64,000 nt of DNA from Myceligenerans salitolerans. Lineage in GTDB: Bacteria; Actinomycetota; Actinomycetes; Actinomycetales; Cellulomonadaceae. The translations under genes and the position numbers were made by a program. Below, piece by piece: positions 63,125 through 64,000 of this stretch. Under the pieces are notes generated by a model. That model ran no database searches and was not told the origin of the DNA. It saw only the letters and a program-made list of their open reading frames with translations. The DNA is taken from positions 62,001 to 126,000 of the forward strand of contig NZ_JAFMPK010000020.1 of the NCBI RefSeq assembly GCF_017349295.1, in the 5' to 3' direction. Numbering within the stretch: position 1 is the first letter of the stretch; every line of letters begins with the position of its first letter.

Positions 63125-64000
63125 ATGGCCGGAATTTCCGCGTCGGAACCGCGACCCGGTGACACCACCGTCACCGTGGACGGCCGGCGCCTGCGACTGT
63201 CCAATCTCGACAAGGTCCTGTACCCGGCGACGGGCACCACGAAGGGCGAGATCCTGCACTATCTCGCCGAACTCGCCCCGGCCATGCTCCCGCACGTCAC
63301 ACGCCGCACCACCACGCGCAAGCGCTGGCCCGACGGCATCGACGGGGAGTCGTTCTTCCAGAAGAACGCGGGCCCGGGGACGCCCTCCTGGGTGGCGCTC
63401 CACGAGATCCGGCACAAGACCACGGTCAACGAGTACGTCCTGGTCGACGACGTCGCCACCCTGGTCTGGCTCGGCCAGACCGCCACGCTGGAGATCCACA
63501 CCCCGCAGTGGCGTGTCGGCCGCACCGGTACGAGGCTCCCGCCCGACCGCCTCGTCCTCGACCTCGACCCCGGGCCCGGCGCCGGGCTGGCCGAGTGCGC
63601 ACAGGTGGCCCGCTGGGCACGTGAGGTCCTCGTCGGGATGGACCTCGAACCGCTTCCCGTGACCAGCGGTTCGAAGGGCATCCATCTCTACGCGGCGCTC
63701 GAGCGCCACGGCCCGCCGGACGACGGCGGATCCGGGTCCGGAACCGCGCCGACGTCGGACCAGGTGACCGCCGTCGCCCGCGAGCTGGCCCGGCACCTCG
63801 AGGCCGAGCACCCCGACCTCGTCGTGAGCGACATGAAGAAGTCCCTACGCGCCGGAAAGGTCTTCGTCGACTGGTCGCAGAACAACGGTGCCAAGACGAC
63901 GATCGCGCCCTACTCCCCCCGCGGCCGTGAGCGCCCCTGGGTCGCCGCGCCCCGGACCTGGGCGGAGCTGGAGGATCCCGGGCTGCGGCAGCTCGACATC
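63125..64000 (+). CDS. ligD: LigD polymerase/primase domain (runs off the window)
   Basis: 292 residues are visible of an NHEJ DNA-ligase-D protein. The archaeo-eukaryotic-primase-like polymerase domain shows GRRLRLSNLDKVLYPATG, WPDGIDGESFFQKN, HTPQW, the catalytic LDLDPGPG (Asp146, Asp148), GSKGIHLYA and SDMKKSLRAGKVFVDWSQN. It adds nucleotides at breaks before sealing. The ATG at 63125 is the only start giving this frame. The ligase and nuclease modules, if present, lie beyond the window. Confidence 0.93.
   Translation, partial: MAGISASEPRPGDTTVTVDGRRLRLSNLDKVLYPATGTTKGEILHYLAELAPAMLPHVTRRTTTRKRWPDGIDGESFFQKNAGPGTPSWVALHEIRHKTTVNEYVLVDDVATLVWLGQTATLEIHTPQWRVGRTGTRLPPDRLVLDLDPGPGAGLAECAQVARWAREVLVGMDLEPLPVTSGSKGIHLYAALERHGPPDDGGSGSGTAPTSDQVTAVARELARHLEAEHPDLVVSDMKKSLRAGKVFVDWSQNNGAKTTIAPYSPRGRERPWVAAPRTWAELEDPGLRQLDI

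Overview
The window is chromosomal DNA from a high-GC Gram-positive bacterium (Actinomycetota), most likely a Micrococcales member near Promicromonosporaceae or Cellulomonadaceae. That placement is inferred from gene content and order: recO-uppS, hrcA-dnaJ-rsmE-phoH-ybeY-CorC/HlyC-era, hemW-lepA, rpsT-holA-comEC-comEA-degV, leuS, a mycothiol-type DinB/MDMPI protein, and Ku/LigD end joining. Codons end almost always in G or C. Many genes have a TANNNT -10 box 6-8 nt before the start codon, which is the signature of leaderless mRNAs. I see no rRNA, tRNA, CRISPR array, insertion sequence or prophage. Most of the window is conserved core genome with small accessory patches.

Layout. 0-6 kb: partial membrane gene, recO-uppS, a MobA-like nucleotidyltransferase, a guanine-deaminase-like enzyme, a membrane protein ending in a ribosomal L7/L12-like domain, and leuA behind a Leu-codon leader peptide. 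6-11.3 kb: alaT, coupled to a large membrane/variant-leucine-repeat protein, then a membrane-anchored alpha/beta hydrolase. 11.4-15.9 kb: era, CorC-type protein, ybeY, phoH, HIT protein. 16-18.6 kb: a two-gene operon coding for a membrane protein with two helix-hairpin-helix modules and an OmpA/ArfA-like protein. 18.6-21.8 kb: rsmE, dnaJ, hrcA with a CIRCE operator. 21.8-27.4 kb: lipase-like hydrolase, DUF3097, DUF4870 and two related proline-rich membrane proteins. 27.5-37.6 kb: hemW, lepA, HAD phosphatase, MDMPI protein, a P450 lacking the EXXR arginine, two tandem PemK/MazF-like genes, ChaA-type antiporter, rpsT and a G5/excalibur lipoprotein. 37.6-46 kb: putP, holA, comEC, comEA, hydrolase, degV.

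46.1-51.7 kb is the most interesting part: a zinc-limitation island. Three Zur-like 15-mers overlap the -35 regions of three promoters. One promoter drives an ATP-grasp ligase. A divergent pair drives a minus-strand operon and a CobW-like protein that lacks the P-loop. The minus-strand operon carries cysteine-free paralogues of L28, S14, L36, L33, L31 and L32, with an AztD-like His-rich zinc chaperone inserted among them. Replacing zinc-binding ribosomal proteins frees zinc; the ATP-grasp, AztD-like and CobW-like products presumably scavenge, buffer or deliver it.

51.7-64 kb: XRE-cupin regulator divergent from a reductase-methyltransferase pair, YibE/F-like protein, leuS preceded by a second candidate Leu-codon leader peptide, VKOR-family protein, DtxR/MntR regulator, metallophosphoesterase, ku, a glutaredoxin-like gene and the start of ligD. 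The two Leu-codon leaders (leuA and leuS) suggest that leucine synthesis and leucyl-tRNA charging may both respond to charged tRNA-Leu, although the leuS case is unproven.
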